A DNA stretch of 56,702 bases from Chlamydiae bacterium CG10_big_fil_rev_8_21_14_0_10_35_9 (GTDB taxonomy: Bacteria > Chlamydiota > Chlamydiia > Chlamydiales > SM23-39). Within the stretch, counting starts at the first letter, position 1; every line of letters begins with the position of its first letter. Below the pieces are notes generated by a model that did no database searches, was not told the DNA's origin, and saw nothing but the letters and a program-made list of their open reading frames with translations. Position numbers and translations under genes: made by a program. Below, piece after piece: positions 15,405 through 25,081 of this stretch. The stretch covers positions 1 to 56,702 of the forward strand of contig PFAC01000045.1 of NCBI GenBank assembly GCA_002773835.1. The letters are read 5' to 3'.

Positions 15405-16773
15405 AAAGCTTATCCAAGTCAATAAATCCTGCCCTTTGCATTATTATCGCTATGATAGCAAGTGGGGCTAACCATTTTGTAAAAAAGTACCAAATTCCAA
15501 AAAGCTTTTTCCAGGATGTTCCCATGATAAATTCTTCCTGAATAAGCTTTTTATTGACTTTCCATCCAGCAAAAATTGAGACAAAAAGTCCAATAAAAGG
15601 AAGTATCCACTGAGATACAATATCTACAACTGTTTGAAAGAAAGTCTTTCCGTACATAATCTCCCAATTAGGAAAAATTATATTGGACCCTGTTAGAGCA
15701 GAAGGAATCCCAATAATAAAAATAGCAAGACAGGCAACAATTACTGCTTTCTTTCTTTTCCAGGAAAATAGATCTACAAAGTTAGCTACAATCACTTCTA
15801 GTAAAGCAACAGAAGATGTCAGAGCTGTAAAAACAAGCAAAACAAAAAAAGAGGTCGATAAAATTAGTGCTCCTGGAAGTCTTGCAAACAAAACAGGTAA
15901 TGTTTCAAAAACTAAGCCAAAACCTGCCACAGGCTCTGATCCAAAAGTAAATATAATCGGAAATATCATGAGTGCGGCTAAAACAGAAACAACAATATTC
16001 ATAGATGCAACAATGCAAGTTGTTTTTGGGATATTTTCATTTTTTCCCATGTAACTGCCATAGGTAAGCATCACTCCCTGACCTAAACTTAAAGTAAAGA
16101 AAGCAAGACCTAATGCTTCTAATACTCCCGATGGCTTTAGCTTTGTTAAATCTGGATAAAATATATAGTGTACTGCTTTGGAAAACCCATCTAAAGTAAG
16201 AGAATATCCGAGTAGAATCAATAAGATTACCAATAAAGAAGAAGTTAAAATTTTACTCCAGTGTTCAATCCCATCTCTAACTCCTTTATAAACCACTCCC
16301 CCCGTTAAAATGAGAAAAGAAATTTGCCATAAAATGGTGATGCCAGGCGACTTAAATAATATTTGAAAAACATTTGAAATTTCTTCTGGTGTCTTTCCAA
16401 CGTAAAATTGATTAAAAGAGAGTAAAACATAATTTAACCCCCATCCTGCAACAACGCAATAGTAAGATAAAATTAAAAGAGCTGATAATACACTTAACCA
16501 ACCAACTCCTTTCCATTGAGAAGAATTATTTTCCAAATTTTCAAATATACCAACAGCGCCTCTTTGCGCTTTTCTACCTAAAAGTAATTCTGCAATAAAA
16601 ATAGGAATCCCAATGAGGACAGTAAATAGTAAAAATAATAATACAAAGAGCCCTCCTCCATTGACAGATGTCATGTAAGGAAACTGCCATAATGTCCCCA
16701 GTCCGATCGCAGAACCGGCAGCGGCCATAATAAATCCAAAGCTTGACGCCCAATGTTCTCTATTTTTTTTCAT
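15397..16773 (-). CDS. sodium-dependent neurotransmitter-symporter-family amino-acid transporter
   Basis: The 458-residue polytopic protein has about 11-12 hydrophobic segments. The NSS/SNF signature is at the start: AAAGSAIGLGTLWQFPYM (TM1), then NGGGLFVLLF and IPIFIAELLLGR (TM2). NSS proteins import amino acids or amines with sodium. TM1 has Thr where most members have Asn (GLGTLWQF versus GxGNxWRF) and Gln instead of Arg, which may alter coupling. C. trachomatis also has a sodium-dependent transporter of this type. It is divergent from the YkgJ-like gene. Confidence 0.9.
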   Translation of the reverse strand: MKKNREHWASSFGFIMAAAGSAIGLGTLWQFPYMTSVNGGGLFVLLFLLFTVLIGIPIFIAELLLGRKAQRGAVGIFENLENNSSQWKGVGWLSVLSALLILSYYCVVAGWGLNYVLLSFNQFYVGKTPEEISNVFQILFKSPGITILWQISFLILTGGVVYKGVRDGIEHWSKILTSSLLVILLILLGYSLTLDGFSKAVHYIFYPDLTKLKPSGVLEALGLAFFTLSLGQGVMLTYGSYMGKNENIPKTTCIVASMNIVVSVLAALMIFPIIFTFGSEPVAGFGLVFETLPVLFARLPGALILSTSFFVLLVFTALTSSVALLEVIVANFVDLFSWKRKKAVIVACLAIFIIGIPSALTGSNIIFPNWEIMYGKTFFQTVVDIVSQWILPFIGLFVSIFAGWKVNKKLIQEEFIMGTSWKKLFGIWYFFTKWLAPLAIIAIIMQRAGFIDLDKLFK

Positions 16774-16844
16774 AAAAAGTTGGAAAATTCGATCCTACAG
16801 TTTTATCATATAGCCACGAATAAGTTCAAAGTAACATTTCATTT

Positions 16845-17285
16845 ATGAGTTCTTTAAAAGTTCTGAAACCTTGGTATGAAAAAGGGTTAAAATTTAAATG
16901 TACAGAATGCGGCAAATGCTGCACTGGGAAGGATGGATACGTCTTCTTATCTACAGATGATATAAAAAATTTATCTCAACATTTTAAAATATCTGTGCAA
17001 GAATTTCTTGAAAAGTTCACTCGAGTCGAGTATGGAAAGATAGCATTAAAGAATTTAAATCGAAAGGGAGACTGCATTTTTTTAAGTAACAAGAAATGTA
17101 TGGTTTATAAAAACCGCCCTCTGCAATGCCGCACCTTTCCTTGGTGGCCCCGCATAATGGATAGCAAAGAAGAGTGGGAAAGCACCCAAGAATATTGTGA
17201 AGGCATTGAACATGAAAATGGAGAGACAGTACCTTTTGATACCATTCAAGAAAACATAGAAAAAATGCTACAATCAGATGCTTGA
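16845..17285 (+). CDS. YkgJ-family cysteine-cluster protein
   Basis: The 146-residue protein has the metal-binding CxxCxxCC pattern (CTECGKCC, Cys19, 22, 25, 26). The second cluster is CMVYKNRPLQCRTFPWWP, as in the YkgJ / Fe-S or zinc-chelating family. The biochemical role is unknown; some members assist flagellar or Fe-S functions. It overlaps the phosphohexomutase gene by 8 bases, which suggests one transcript of three genes (with the SDR). Confidence 0.85.
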   Translation: MSSLKVLKPWYEKGLKFKCTECGKCCTGKDGYVFLSTDDIKNLSQHFKISVQEFLEKFTRVEYGKIALKNLNRKGDCIFLSNKKCMVYKNRPLQCRTFPWWPRIMDSKEEWESTQEYCEGIEHENGETVPFDTIQENIEKMLQSDA

Positions 17286-19011
17286 TCAAGAAATTCAAAA
17301 TAGAATCAATCTTTGGCTTTCGTCAGACATTGATGATAATACCAAAAAAGACTTAAAGACTCTTTTAGAAAAAAATCCAGACAAATTAAAAGATGCTTTT
17401 TTCAAAAAGCTTGTTTTTGGGACAGGTGGAATTAGAGAGCTTGTTGGATTGGGAACCAACAGACTAAATCAGTATACTATCCAAATGGCCACGCAAGGCC
17501 TCAGCAATTATATTAACCAAAAAAACATTCGAGATAAAAAAGTTGTCATAGGATTTGACTCAAGATTGCACTCAAGATTTTTTGCCGAAGAGGCAGCTAA
17601 GGTTTTAGCTGGTAATCAGATAAAAGTTGTTCTTTTTTCCCATTTAAGACCCACTCCTTTTATCTCTTTTGCCTGCAGGGAGCTTAAATGTACAGCTGCT
17701 ATTATGATTACTGCCTCGCATAACCCTCCTGAGTACAATGGGTATAAAGTGTATTGGAGCGACGGTGGGCAAGTCCTACCTCCTCATGATAAGAAAATCA
17801 TTGAAGAGTACAATAACATTGAAACTTTTGATCAGATAAAGAAAACCAATTTGAGTGACCCCCTCATTGAAAAAATTGATGATGAACTAGATGAAAAGTA
17901 TTTAGAAAAAACAAAAACCGTAGCTCTTCATTTAAAAGATGACCAAAACAAAGGAAACAACCTTAAGATCATTTATACCAATCTGCATGGATGCGGTATT
18001 ACAACGGCTCCTAAAGCATTTGTAAAATGGGGATTTACCCATTATGAAACAGTGAAAAAACAAGAAGCAACGGATGGTGAGTTCCCCTTCGCTAAAAAAC
18101 CCAATCCAGAAGAAAAGCAAGCTTTGCAATTAGGTTTAGATCAATTATTAGACTCTCAGGCAGATATTTTAATCGCTAACGATCCAGATGCAGATAGAAT
18201 GGCGGCTGCTATCAATTACAATAAACAGGCCATTATTTTGACGGGCAATCAAATTGCCTGCTTGCTTGCCTATCATATTTGCCAAGAAAAGGAGCAGTTG
18301 CCTTCCAATGGTGCTTTTATTAAGACAATTGTAACCTCAGAGCTTTTCAAAGCTATTGTAGAGTCTTATAGTCAGACATGCATAGAGGTTTTAACAGGTT
18401 TTAAATATATTGCAGAAAAAATCCATCTTTTTGAACAAGAACATAATCATACCTTCGTGTTTGGTGCAGAAGAGTCTTATGGATACTTAAAAGGTGATTT
18501 TATAAGAGATAAGGATGGAACCATTGCAGCCTGTCTTTTTGCTGAGTTGGCCCTACAAGCAAAACTAAAAGGAAAAACGTTACTCGATCTGCTATATGAA
18601 ATTTATGAAAAATATGGCATTTACCGAGAAGGTCAAACTTCTTTGTCTTTTGACTCCTCAGCATCTGGGATGAAAAAGATGAATGATTTAATGGATAAAT
18701 TACGCTCTTCTCCTCCTGAAACAATAGGTTCTCTACAAGTCGTTAAAATTGACGATTACAAAAAAAGAACTAGTTTTAATAGACAAACCCAGAAAACAGA
18801 AAAAATTGAACTACCTGAATCCAATGTTTTGACATTTTGGCTTAACGATCAGACTAAACTTGTCATCAGGCCTTCAGGTACGGAACCGAAAATTAAAATC
18901 TATGGGGCTGTTTTTGAAAAAAATACAGATCAACTCCAGGAAATGATCGATAAGACTGATGACAGACTTAAAAGCATATTAGAAACTTTTACTCATGCAG
19001 CCCAAGAATAA
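17278..19011 (+). CDS. phosphoglucomutase/phosphomannomutase (PgcA-type phosphohexomutase)
   Basis: The 577-residue alpha-D-phosphohexomutase interconverts hexose 1- and 6-phosphates. The active-site phosphoserine loop TASHNPPEYNG (Ser147) is present. The metal-binding loop is NDPDADRMA, the sugar-binding loop is GAEESYGY and the phosphate-binding loop is RPSGTEPKIKIY. Length fits the long bacterial PgcA/PGM2-like group. It overlaps the YkgJ gene upstream (8 bases) and the SDR downstream (17 bases). A role in glycogen metabolism is the usual assignment in Chlamydiae (compare CT295). Confidence 0.92.
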   Translation: MLDQEIQNRINLWLSSDIDDNTKKDLKTLLEKNPDKLKDAFFKKLVFGTGGIRELVGLGTNRLNQYTIQMATQGLSNYINQKNIRDKKVVIGFDSRLHSRFFAEEAAKVLAGNQIKVVLFSHLRPTPFISFACRELKCTAAIMITASHNPPEYNGYKVYWSDGGQVLPPHDKKIIEEYNNIETFDQIKKTNLSDPLIEKIDDELDEKYLEKTKTVALHLKDDQNKGNNLKIIYTNLHGCGITTAPKAFVKWGFTHYETVKKQEATDGEFPFAKKPNPEEKQALQLGLDQLLDSQADILIANDPDADRMAAAINYNKQAIILTGNQIACLLAYHICQEKEQLPSNGAFIKTIVTSELFKAIVESYSQTCIEVLTGFKYIAEKIHLFEQEHNHTFVFGAEESYGYLKGDFIRDKDGTIAACLFAELALQAKLKGKTLLDLLYEIYEKYGIYREGQTSLSFDSSASGMKKMNDLMDKLRSSPPETIGSLQVVKIDDYKKRTSFNRQTQKTEKIELPESNVLTFWLNDQTKLVIRPSGTEPKIKIYGAVFEKNTDQLQEMIDKTDDRLKSILETFTHAAQE

Positions 19012-19831
19012 ATATACTCTAGCTCTTATAACAGGAGCAAGTTCTGGCATAGGCAGATCTTTAGCTATTAAGCTGGCAGACCAAGGCGTCTCTCTTATTT
19101 TAACGGGCAGAAATCAAACAGCTCTTTCTCAGTTAGCAACATACTTAAGAGCTAAAGTACCTAATATTTCTTTTCTGCAAGCTGATGTAACAAAAGAGCA
19201 TGATATAGAAAAAATATTACAAGAGATTTACAAGAATTCTCCTGATTTGGTTGTCAATAGCGCCGGCATGGGGCTTTATGGAGAGGCTCTCTCCTATCCC
19301 ACATCTAAACAGCTGGAAATACTCAATATAAACGCAAAAGCTTTAACTGTTATTACCCTAGAAGCTGCTAGAACATTACAATCAAAAAATAAAAAAGGAA
19401 CCATTTTAAATATCTCTTCTGTTGCCGGCGAGTTTGCTTTCCCAAGTTTTGCACTATATGCCGCAACTAAAGCCTATGTAACTAATCTTTCCAAGAGCTT
19501 AGATGAAGAGCTAAAACCTTCCAAAATACGAGTATTATGTGCCCTCCCTGGCAGAGTTGCTACCCAGTTTGGTAAAAGAGCTGGGAGGACAAAAGAGAAG
19601 AAAATAAGCAGCCTCGTAATGACCCAGGAAGAGGCTGTAGATCACTTACTCTATCAATTAGAAAGAGAACTACCTACCTATATATTCAACTGGAAATACC
19701 GCTGGATGCATAGGATTTCCTACTTTACCCCTAAGACCCTCCTATACAACAACTTAAAAAAAGAAATTGATTCCAGAATAGAAAAAAGAGCCTTTTTACC
19801 TGTTAATGACTCGGTAGACCCCTTCCAATAG
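18995..19831 (+). CDS. short-chain dehydrogenase (DltE/3-ketoacyl reductase-like)
   Basis: The 278-residue SDR has the cofactor motif TGASSGIG near residue 14 and NSAGMG. A NISSVAGE segment holds the catalytic Ser, and YAATKAY holds Tyr and Lys. It most resembles the DltE/YqjQ-like group, whose substrates are not known. The start overlaps the phosphohexomutase by 17 bases. The C-terminal tail after residue 225 is basic and includes a WKYRWMHRISY stretch that might touch a membrane. Confidence 0.85.
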   Translation: MQPKNKYTLALITGASSGIGRSLAIKLADQGVSLILTGRNQTALSQLATYLRAKVPNISFLQADVTKEHDIEKILQEIYKNSPDLVVNSAGMGLYGEALSYPTSKQLEILNINAKALTVITLEAARTLQSKNKKGTILNISSVAGEFAFPSFALYAATKAYVTNLSKSLDEELKPSKIRVLCALPGRVATQFGKRAGRTKEKKISSLVMTQEEAVDHLLYQLERELPTYIFNWKYRWMHRISYFTPKTLLYNNLKKEIDSRIEKRAFLPVNDSVDPFQ

Positions 19832-20030
19832 TCAAAAAAATATACAAAAAAAACAAGCAACTAGCTATAAACAACTTACACAAACAACAAAAAAGATTTT
19901 TTAATAAAGTTTTGAATACTAATATTTTAATTATTTAGATTCTTATATTATCAATATAAAAATAATACTTTACTTTTATTAATTAAACCGCTATTATTTT
20001 AAGTGTCTAAATATAAATAGGGAGATAATT

Positions 20031-20819
20031 ATGAGCATAGCTATTAAGGAAACAACATTCCAAAATCCAATTAATTTTGCACCACGCGATTCTAGTCTTA
20101 TATTTGAAGAAAGCTTTAATTCGATTGAAGAACTTAATCAAGCTATAGAACAACCTCTTTTAGAAAGGGAAGTTCTTGAATTAGAAGCTGAAATTAATAA
20201 GTTTGGAAATATAACTCTAAGTAATATTATCACTTTAAATCGAGATAGAATCAAAAACCAAGCTGAAGTTGTCAATCGGGATAATAAGGAATATTATAAT
20301 AATTTAGTATTTTACCGTGATCAATTAAAAGAAGTGATTAAGGATCTAAAAGAGTGCGAAATAACAGGGAATAAAATTGGCACAATCTATAATACAGCTT
20401 CTTGGGTACAAGGAGTAAAATTTGCAACAACACTTGCCGTTTGTTTACCTGTGACTATCGCTTCACTTCCTTTGAGATTAATCCCTAATAAGATCCATGA
20501 AAAGGCCAGTGAACCTTCAAGTTCTTTTTTTACTCGCGCAGTTTCTTCTGTAAAATCTGGAGTAGAGGACTGGACTATTGTAGGAGCAAAACACTCTTAT
20601 ATCTCTGTTAAATTTTTACGCGCTTCTAGCAAATACTTTAACGCTGAGGTTATATACAATGCAAAACGGCAAAATGCGCAGCGAGCTGACATTTATACAG
20701 CAGAACACGTCTTTAAAAAGACTATAAAACGAATGCTCGGATTTAACAGCGGCCACCGCAGTTCTATCGCTTCGCGTATTAATGCTAAAAAACATACAAT
20801 ACAAGCAATGTCCGACTAA
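20031..20819 (+). CDS. hypothetical protein, first of a paralogous pair
   Basis: No family was recognised. The 262-residue protein has an acidic helical N-terminal half with coiled-coil character (about residues 30-115). A hydrophobic segment follows at about 130-152 (GVKFATTLAVCLPVTIAS), then a basic C-terminal half. The segment QGVK...TLA...HEKA recurs in the next gene (from 21011), as does a similar C-terminal end, so the two are paralogs. A GGGAGA ribosome site precedes the ATG, and a strong intrinsic terminator follows. The roughly 200 bases upstream are very AT-rich and show no other feature. The lone hydrophobic stretch might mediate membrane association. Confidence 0.7.
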   Translation: MSIAIKETTFQNPINFAPRDSSLIFEESFNSIEELNQAIEQPLLEREVLELEAEINKFGNITLSNIITLNRDRIKNQAEVVNRDNKEYYNNLVFYRDQLKEVIKDLKECEITGNKIGTIYNTASWVQGVKFATTLAVCLPVTIASLPLRLIPNKIHEKASEPSSSFFTRAVSSVKSGVEDWTIVGAKHSYISVKFLRASSKYFNAEVIYNAKRQNAQRADIYTAEHVFKKTIKRMLGFNSGHRSSIASRINAKKHTIQAMSD

Positions 20820-20848
20820 GAATTCTTTATACTTAAAAAGTTTACCTA

Positions 20849-20882
20849 AGGTGCCTTGATTACTAAAGGCGCCTATTTTTTT
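20849..20882 (+). terminator. intrinsic terminator
   Basis: The stem GGTGCCTT (20850-20857) pairs with AAGGCGCC (20866-20873), including one G-T pair, with an 8-base loop. A run of T follows (20876-20882). It ends the transcript of the gene stopping at 20819 and separates the two paralogs. Confidence 0.85.
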
Positions 20883-21010
20883 AACTTCTTTTTATATTTC
20901 ACAACTCTTTACTGGGTCCTTTAAATATTTTGTGGAAAAGAAAAATATTTATTTTTTTCAATTATAACATTTAAACTATTCGCGAAAAAATTTTTTTAAG
21001 GAAAATTAAT

Positions 21011-21699
21011 ATGAGTAGCAGTATTTATACAAATAACAGTAATTCTTCTCTTCATTCAACTGAAACAACCATAGTAAGTCAGGAAGATATTGCAAGTCCG
21101 CAGGAGAAAAAGGTTTCTTTAAGAGTACTAAAGACAAAATTATGTGCAGCAGCAGCATTGCAAGGCGTGAAAGTCTTTTTTACTCTAGCAACTGGCTTCG
21201 TTCCATTGTTATATTTATCAAGATTTATTTCAGAAGAAGTTCATGAAAAGGCTGCAACATGTGCAGCGCAATTAGATAAAATTGCAACTAAAAAACAAGA
21301 AATTAAAGATATTACAGAGCAAGCACAAAACGAAAAGGATCCCCGCCAATGGGGAGTGCTTCATGTCGTAAAGAACTCCTTAACAAGAAGCTTAACCTTT
21401 TAATTCAAGAATTTCAAAGAAAACACCCTCATCCTCGAAGAGAACATTTTTTATCTTCTTTAAAAGCCACATGTGAAAGTAATAGTCTTGATTTAGGAGT
21501 GAGGTATTCAGTGTATAGGTTCAAATCTTTAATTAAACAAGCAAAGAAGTTGACCGAAGATAAAGTTTATGCAAATAGTGAACGCTATGAAAACCTAGGC
21601 AAAGTACTATTTAAAGAAGCGATTGGTTTTTCTACAGATCCTCATACTTCTATTAGTGATCGAAATGAAAAAATGAAAACACATCTTCGAACTGTCTAA
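21011..21699 (+). pseudogene. frameshifted paralog of the gene at 20031 (two overlapping reading frames)
   Basis: Two reading frames, 21011-21403 (130 codons) and 21349-21699 (116 codons), overlap by 55 bases. Together they mirror the 262-residue protein upstream. The first holds the shared segment QGVK..FTLA..P...R.I....HEKA. The second ends with VLFKEAIGFSTDP...ISDRNEK, like the neighbour's VFKKTIKRMLGFNSG...IASRINAK. A single-base indel between about 21330 and 21400, possibly in the CCCC or GGGG runs near 21340-21353, would join them into about 229 residues. The second ATG has an AAAAGGA about 10 bases upstream, so reinitiation as a split gene is possible. An AAGGAA site precedes the first ATG. 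Confidence 0.6.
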
Positions 21700-21798
21700 T
21701 CGAACAGGACTAGGAAAAAAAGAAAAGAATATACAAATAGATAACTAATAGTTATTAGGTATTTATAGAAAGTATAGAAAGAGCATATTGAATATCTA

Positions 21799-22824
21799 AT
21801 GATAGAAATACTTGTTATTTGCGTTTGTATTCTTTTTAATGCTTTTCTTGCCGGTTCCGAAACAGCTTTTATAGCTACTAAAAAATCTACATTAAGGGCT
21901 CTAGTACAAAAAAAAGTAAAAAGAGCCCAGCTATTGTTACACTTAAGAGAAAATCCTGAAAAAACCTTATCAGTTATTCAAATAGGCATCACTTTTTTTG
22001 GCGCTCTTGGGTCGGCATTTGGCGGAGTCTTAGCCAAAGGATCATTAACTCCCTGGATTAAGGATACATTCCATTTAGATATGCCTCTTGCAGAGCTTAT
22101 AGCTATTTTAGTTGTTGTCTCTCCCATTACTTATGTAAGCGTTGTAGTAGGTGAGCTGGTGCCCAAAACTATAGCGCTAAGAAGGCCTTCTTACTTTGCA
22201 TTAAAAGTATCTCGTTTTCTTCAATGGATGAGTTATATAACTTATCCAATTGTCATGATCTTAGAAGTTTCCACTAAGCGGGTGATAGCTTTTCTTCCAA
22301 AAAAACATGTCTCAAAAGAGGCTGTAGATGAATCGACTGTTGCATTAGATGTAATTTCACCTCCTAGTCAAAAATATGTCTTAAATATTGTAAAAATAGA
22401 AAGTGTCACGGTAAGCGAAATTCTTCTCAGCTGGGAAAATACTGTAGTGGTAGAAGAAAAACAGTCTCAAGAAGAAGTAGAAAGCATTGCTTTAGCCTCA
22501 GGCCATACCCGTATTCCTGTTATAAGAAATACAGATATTATAGGAATACTAAATACTAAAGAATTTATGGTCGTAAATAAAATGGGAAAAGATTGGAGAT
22601 CTGTCATAAGAGAGGCAGTTTTTGTACAAGAGGATATGCCGATACTATCTTCTCTAAGGCTAATGCAAGAGAAACGAACGCATTTGGTTATTGTGCTTTC
22701 CAAAGAAAAAAAGAAGTTGGGCATCGTTACCCTTGAAGAAATTTTAGAAGAGATTGTTGGAGACATTTACGATGAAGACGATGATAAGGCAGTTCGAAAA
22801 CTATTAACTAGAAAGTTTCAATAA
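21799..22824 (+). CDS. CNNM/CorC-type membrane protein with CBS pair (hemolysin-like)
   Basis: The 341-residue protein begins with a DUF21/CNNM transmembrane domain. Its signature NAFLAGSETAFIA is followed by about three further hydrophobic segments. A cytoplasmic CBS-domain pair follows from about residue 200 (for example HTRIPVIRNTDIIGILN and THLVIVLSKEKKKLGIVTLEEILEEI). A full C-terminal CorC_HlyC domain is absent, so this is a short member. Members are linked to magnesium or cobalt efflux. C. trachomatis has two similar genes (CT256, CT257). The stop lies one base from the convergent phosphohydrolase gene. Confidence 0.88.
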   Translation: MIEILVICVCILFNAFLAGSETAFIATKKSTLRALVQKKVKRAQLLLHLRENPEKTLSVIQIGITFFGALGSAFGGVLAKGSLTPWIKDTFHLDMPLAELIAILVVVSPITYVSVVVGELVPKTIALRRPSYFALKVSRFLQWMSYITYPIVMILEVSTKRVIAFLPKKHVSKEAVDESTVALDVISPPSQKYVLNIVKIESVTVSEILLSWENTVVVEEKQSQEEVESIALASGHTRIPVIRNTDIIGILNTKEFMVVNKMGKDWRSVIREAVFVQEDMPILSSLRLMQEKRTHLVIVLSKEKKKLGIVTLEEILEEIVGDIYDEDDDKAVRKLLTRKFQ

Positions 22825-22825
22825 T

Positions 22826-24943
22826 TTAAGCTTTTTTAGGATATTTTACTCTTACATGATGGCTCACAGATAGGGTCTTAATAAGAGTTTTCTTAATAAT
22901 TCCAAGCTCTTCAAAAGTTAAATTACACTCATCAAACTGCCCATCTTCAGATCTTTCCCTAACCAACCTGTTGACCATTTCTGTTAGAGCCTCCTCGGAT
23001 GTCTCTTCTAAGGAACGAGAAGCTGCTTCCAGCGTATCGCAAATCATGATGATAGCTGATTCTTTACTATGGGGCTTAGGACCTGGATATCTAAAAAGCT
23101 TTTCATCAACCTCTTCTTTCTTACCCCCCTTAAGCTCCACTTCTTTAGCATAAAAATAAAAAACTAAAGTTGTCCCATGGTGCTGTAAGATAATATCAAT
23201 AAATGGCTGAGGGAGGCGATATTTCCTTGCTAGCATCTCACCATCCCTAACATGGGATATAATTACCTGAGCTGATTCTTGAGGCGTTAAAAGCTGATGA
23301 ATGTTTACTCCGCCCTGTTGGTTTTCTGTAAAGAAGTGAGGGTTGTTAAGTTTGCCAATATCATGATAAAGACAGGCAACTCGGCAAAAAAGCCCATTAG
23401 CGCCTATTGCTTGTGCCGCAGCTTCCGCTAAATTCCCCAAAACAAGGCAATGTTGATATGTACCTGGAACTTCTATCGCAAGTCTTTGTAGAAGTTCGTT
23501 ATTAGGATCCATGAACTCCATTAGAGTCATATCTGTCATAATATGAAATAAAGATTCTAAAATAGGGAGAAGGCCTACCACTAAAATAGCTGAGGTCAGC
23601 ATGAAAATAAAAGAGCTTAAAAAATCACTTGCAAGAGCAGGGTTCCAAAGGGAGTTTTCTCCAAAATTAAAAACGAATAAAACAGGAATAGCGCTTAAAT
23701 AGGTTTTAGCAAAAACACCAAAAACCTCTTTTCTCTTCCTTAAAGAACCAGTTGTAATAATAACAGTAAGCGAAGTGACTAAATTGATAATTAAAAACCG
23801 ATCATGATCAACTGCTAATGTTACAGATAAAATGATCGACAAAAAGCAGGCAGCAAAAAGGGCTGTTCTAGAATTAAGCAAATTGCAAACCAACATGGTT
23901 GCAAACGGTATAATCAGCGGATATCTCGTATCTATTAAATCTGAAGGATTTTTCAAAATGATATATTCAGTAACTTTGGCAAAGACTAAGGTCAATATGA
24001 CAATACAAGTCATTAGAGAAAGCTTTTGCAAAGAGTAGATGATTTCAGGCTGGTTGTGCTTAAAATATAGCGCACTTAAACCAATGAAAATAAAAGACAG
24101 CATAAAGCTAGATAAAAGAGTCAAGGGAGCCCAAAGCTGCCTTGATTCATTAAGAGCTTTTTTCATGGACTGCATCATAAGTAAGTGACGAGGAGTTACT
24201 TTTTCAGTCTGCCCGATGATTCTGCTGCCTGCTTTTATCTTTGTATATCTGACTGGAACAGTATCTGTAATTTTTTTTCTAAGCTTTCGAGTAGAGGATA
24301 TATCTTCTGTCAAAGACCATTCTCTTTCAGAAAAAAAGTTTACAACATAGTTAAGCTGCTGCTTATTATTGATTTTAGAAGAAGCATCTTCAAAAATTTC
24401 ATACCAGTACTGCTGGGGAAGATACGTAGGAATATCTGTTTTTGTTGGAGTATATATGAAATAGTCCTCGGTAGACAAATTTAAGGTTTTCATCTTTTGG
24501 ATGGTTCTAGCATCTGAAAACCTGCTAGCTATCAGCATATCTTCAAATTTATCTGCGATATTATACATTGTGTCGATGGATGTATCGGGAAGACTTTCTT
24601 TCCAGGAATTATCTCTTACAAGAAAATTTTCAAATTCTAGCCTTGTCTGCCTAAGCTGCTTTTCTTCAATCTGGTAAATGCTGCCTATCCCTTTTAAAGA
24701 CTCCTGCTTCATAATCACAGTCGCCTCTTCATCGGGAAACTCAAAGTCCACCTGAGCTACTATATAGCGTTTGGCTATACTATTTAGCTCTAATGGTTCA
24801 ATTCTTACCTCTCGAAAGTGAAGAAACAATCCTAGACAAAAAAATAGAATGAAGCCAACTAATAGCCTTAAACCCAGGTCATTATGGGCAAGACGTTCTT
24901 TGAACGACTTTTTTGTCTCTTTAGAAGAGGTGTCTTTTTCCAT
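22826..24943 (-). CDS. 7TM-HD phosphohydrolase (PgpH/YqfF type, candidate c-di-AMP phosphodiesterase)
   Basis: The 705-residue protein has the 7TMR-HDED layout. One N-terminal membrane segment (about residues 25-42) leads to an extracytoplasmic region (about 43-270). A bundle of about seven membrane helices follows (about 275-470), then a C-terminal HD domain. The HD motifs are PGTYQHCLVLGNLAE, the metal-binding YHDIGK, ISHVRDG and LQHHG. PgpH of Listeria, the best-studied relative, degrades c-di-AMP, and Chlamydiae make c-di-AMP, so that role is inferred. C. trachomatis has a phosphohydrolase (CT754) near murF/groEL3. Confidence 0.9.
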   Translation of the reverse strand: MEKDTSSKETKKSFKERLAHNDLGLRLLVGFILFFCLGLFLHFREVRIEPLELNSIAKRYIVAQVDFEFPDEEATVIMKQESLKGIGSIYQIEEKQLRQTRLEFENFLVRDNSWKESLPDTSIDTMYNIADKFEDMLIASRFSDARTIQKMKTLNLSTEDYFIYTPTKTDIPTYLPQQYWYEIFEDASSKINNKQQLNYVVNFFSEREWSLTEDISSTRKLRKKITDTVPVRYTKIKAGSRIIGQTEKVTPRHLLMMQSMKKALNESRQLWAPLTLLSSFMLSFIFIGLSALYFKHNQPEIIYSLQKLSLMTCIVILTLVFAKVTEYIILKNPSDLIDTRYPLIIPFATMLVCNLLNSRTALFAACFLSIILSVTLAVDHDRFLIINLVTSLTVIITTGSLRKRKEVFGVFAKTYLSAIPVLFVFNFGENSLWNPALASDFLSSFIFMLTSAILVVGLLPILESLFHIMTDMTLMEFMDPNNELLQRLAIEVPGTYQHCLVLGNLAEAAAQAIGANGLFCRVACLYHDIGKLNNPHFFTENQQGGVNIHQLLTPQESAQVIISHVRDGEMLARKYRLPQPFIDIILQHHGTTLVFYFYAKEVELKGGKKEEVDEKLFRYPGPKPHSKESAIIMICDTLEAASRSLEETSEEALTEMVNRLVRERSEDGQFDECNLTFEELGIIKKTLIKTLSVSHHVRVKYPKKA

Positions 24944-24994
24944 GGTTTTCTCTTTTAATTACACTCTATCAATTTTCTAAAAAAACAAAAAGGG

Positions 24995-25024
24995 TTAGCC
25001 TTTAGAAATAAGCCATAATATAAT
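24995..25024 (+). promoter_or_regulatory. possible dnaX promoter
   Basis: TATAAT at 25019-25024 has a weak TTAGCC 18 bases upstream. The ATG of dnaX is 58 bases downstream of the -10 box. It lies in the divergent gap between the 7TM-HD gene and dnaX. Confidence 0.35.
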
Positions 25025-25081
25025 AGACTTGAAAAATTAAATGCCCTAATAATCTGTAGGCATGTAAAAAAAAGAAAAGCC

